Assembly (NCBI GenBank): GCA_026389955.1
Contig: JAPLGY010000280.1
Span: 1-5,300 of the forward strand
Direction: 5' to 3'
Length of the DNA: 5,300 bases
Source: Caldilinea sp.
Lineage (GTDB): Bacteria; Chloroflexota; Anaerolineae; Caldilineales; Caldilineaceae
The position numbers and the translations under genes were made by a program. Below the pieces are notes generated by a model that was given only the letters and a program-made list of their open reading frames with translations, searched no databases and was not told the DNA's origin. Below are positions 5,247 through 5,300 of this stretch, piece by piece. The number at the start of each line of letters is the position of its first letter. Position 1 is the stretch's first letter.

Positions 5247-5300
5247 ATCTGGTCAGAAAAGCAAACAAAGGGCTCGACATTGTCCAAAAAAGGCTGCATG
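5243..5300 (+). CDS. Start of a further gene, unknown product, cut by the window end
   Basis: ATG 5243 overlaps the phosphatidyltransferase stop by four bases (ATGA), the usual sign of translational coupling in an operon, and AGGGA (5236-5240) is close by. The frame stays open for the 19 codons that remain and begins [19 protein letters not shown], a basic, probably amphipathic N-terminus with no signal peptide. This is too short to name. Position in the operon suggests a role near lipid or polar head-group metabolism, but that is inference only. Confidence 0.6.
   Translation, partial: MNLVRKANKGLDIVQKRLH

Overview
The window looks like an ordinary, moderately GC-rich bacterial chromosome segment with tightly packed genes and two AT-richer control regions. 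There is no sign of phage, insertion sequence, CRISPR, tRNA or rRNA. An orphan ECF-transporter S component and a compact SNF2 helicase whose C-terminal region and downstream partner recall Bacillus YqhH/YqhG would fit a Chloroflexota or Gram-positive-related lineage. That placement is inference and of low confidence.

Layout, left to right. (1) Positions 1-2500, minus strand: a two-gene operon. A 603-residue SNF2/HepA-type ATPase (689-2500) is followed 10 bp later by a protein of unknown function (678 to the window edge) that is open for 226 codons without a stop. (2) Positions 2501-2742: a divergent intergenic region. It holds a promoter-like pair of elements sharing a palindromic -10 (AGTATACT), a second plus-strand promoter candidate, and a 9-bp inverted repeat that abuts its -35. 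(3) Positions 2743-3321, plus strand: a six-helix S component of an energy-coupling-factor vitamin transporter. (4) Positions 3292-3336: a very GC-rich hairpin closing the convergent junction. (5) Positions 3337-4326, minus strand: an alpha/beta hydrolase with a full Ser-Asp-His triad, preceded 30 bp upstream by a 59-codon small ORF with a strong ribosome binding site. (6) Positions 4327-4643: an AT-rich divergent promoter region and a roughly 260-nt leader with no convincing gene but several inverted repeats. (7) Positions 4644-5300, plus strand: a CDP-alcohol phosphatidyltransferase with a complete catalytic motif, whose stop overlaps (ATGA) the start of a further gene that runs off the window.

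The genes fall into four transcription units: helicase plus partner (nucleic-acid remodelling), vitamin uptake (working with an EcfAA'T module encoded elsewhere), small ORF plus hydrolase, and phospholipid synthesis plus the coupled downstream gene. Nothing links them into one pathway. The points most worth a second look are the helicase/partner pair, the small ORF ahead of the hydrolase, the symmetric promoter, and the displaced ribosome binding site with a seven-codon mini-ORF in front of the phosphatidyltransferase.
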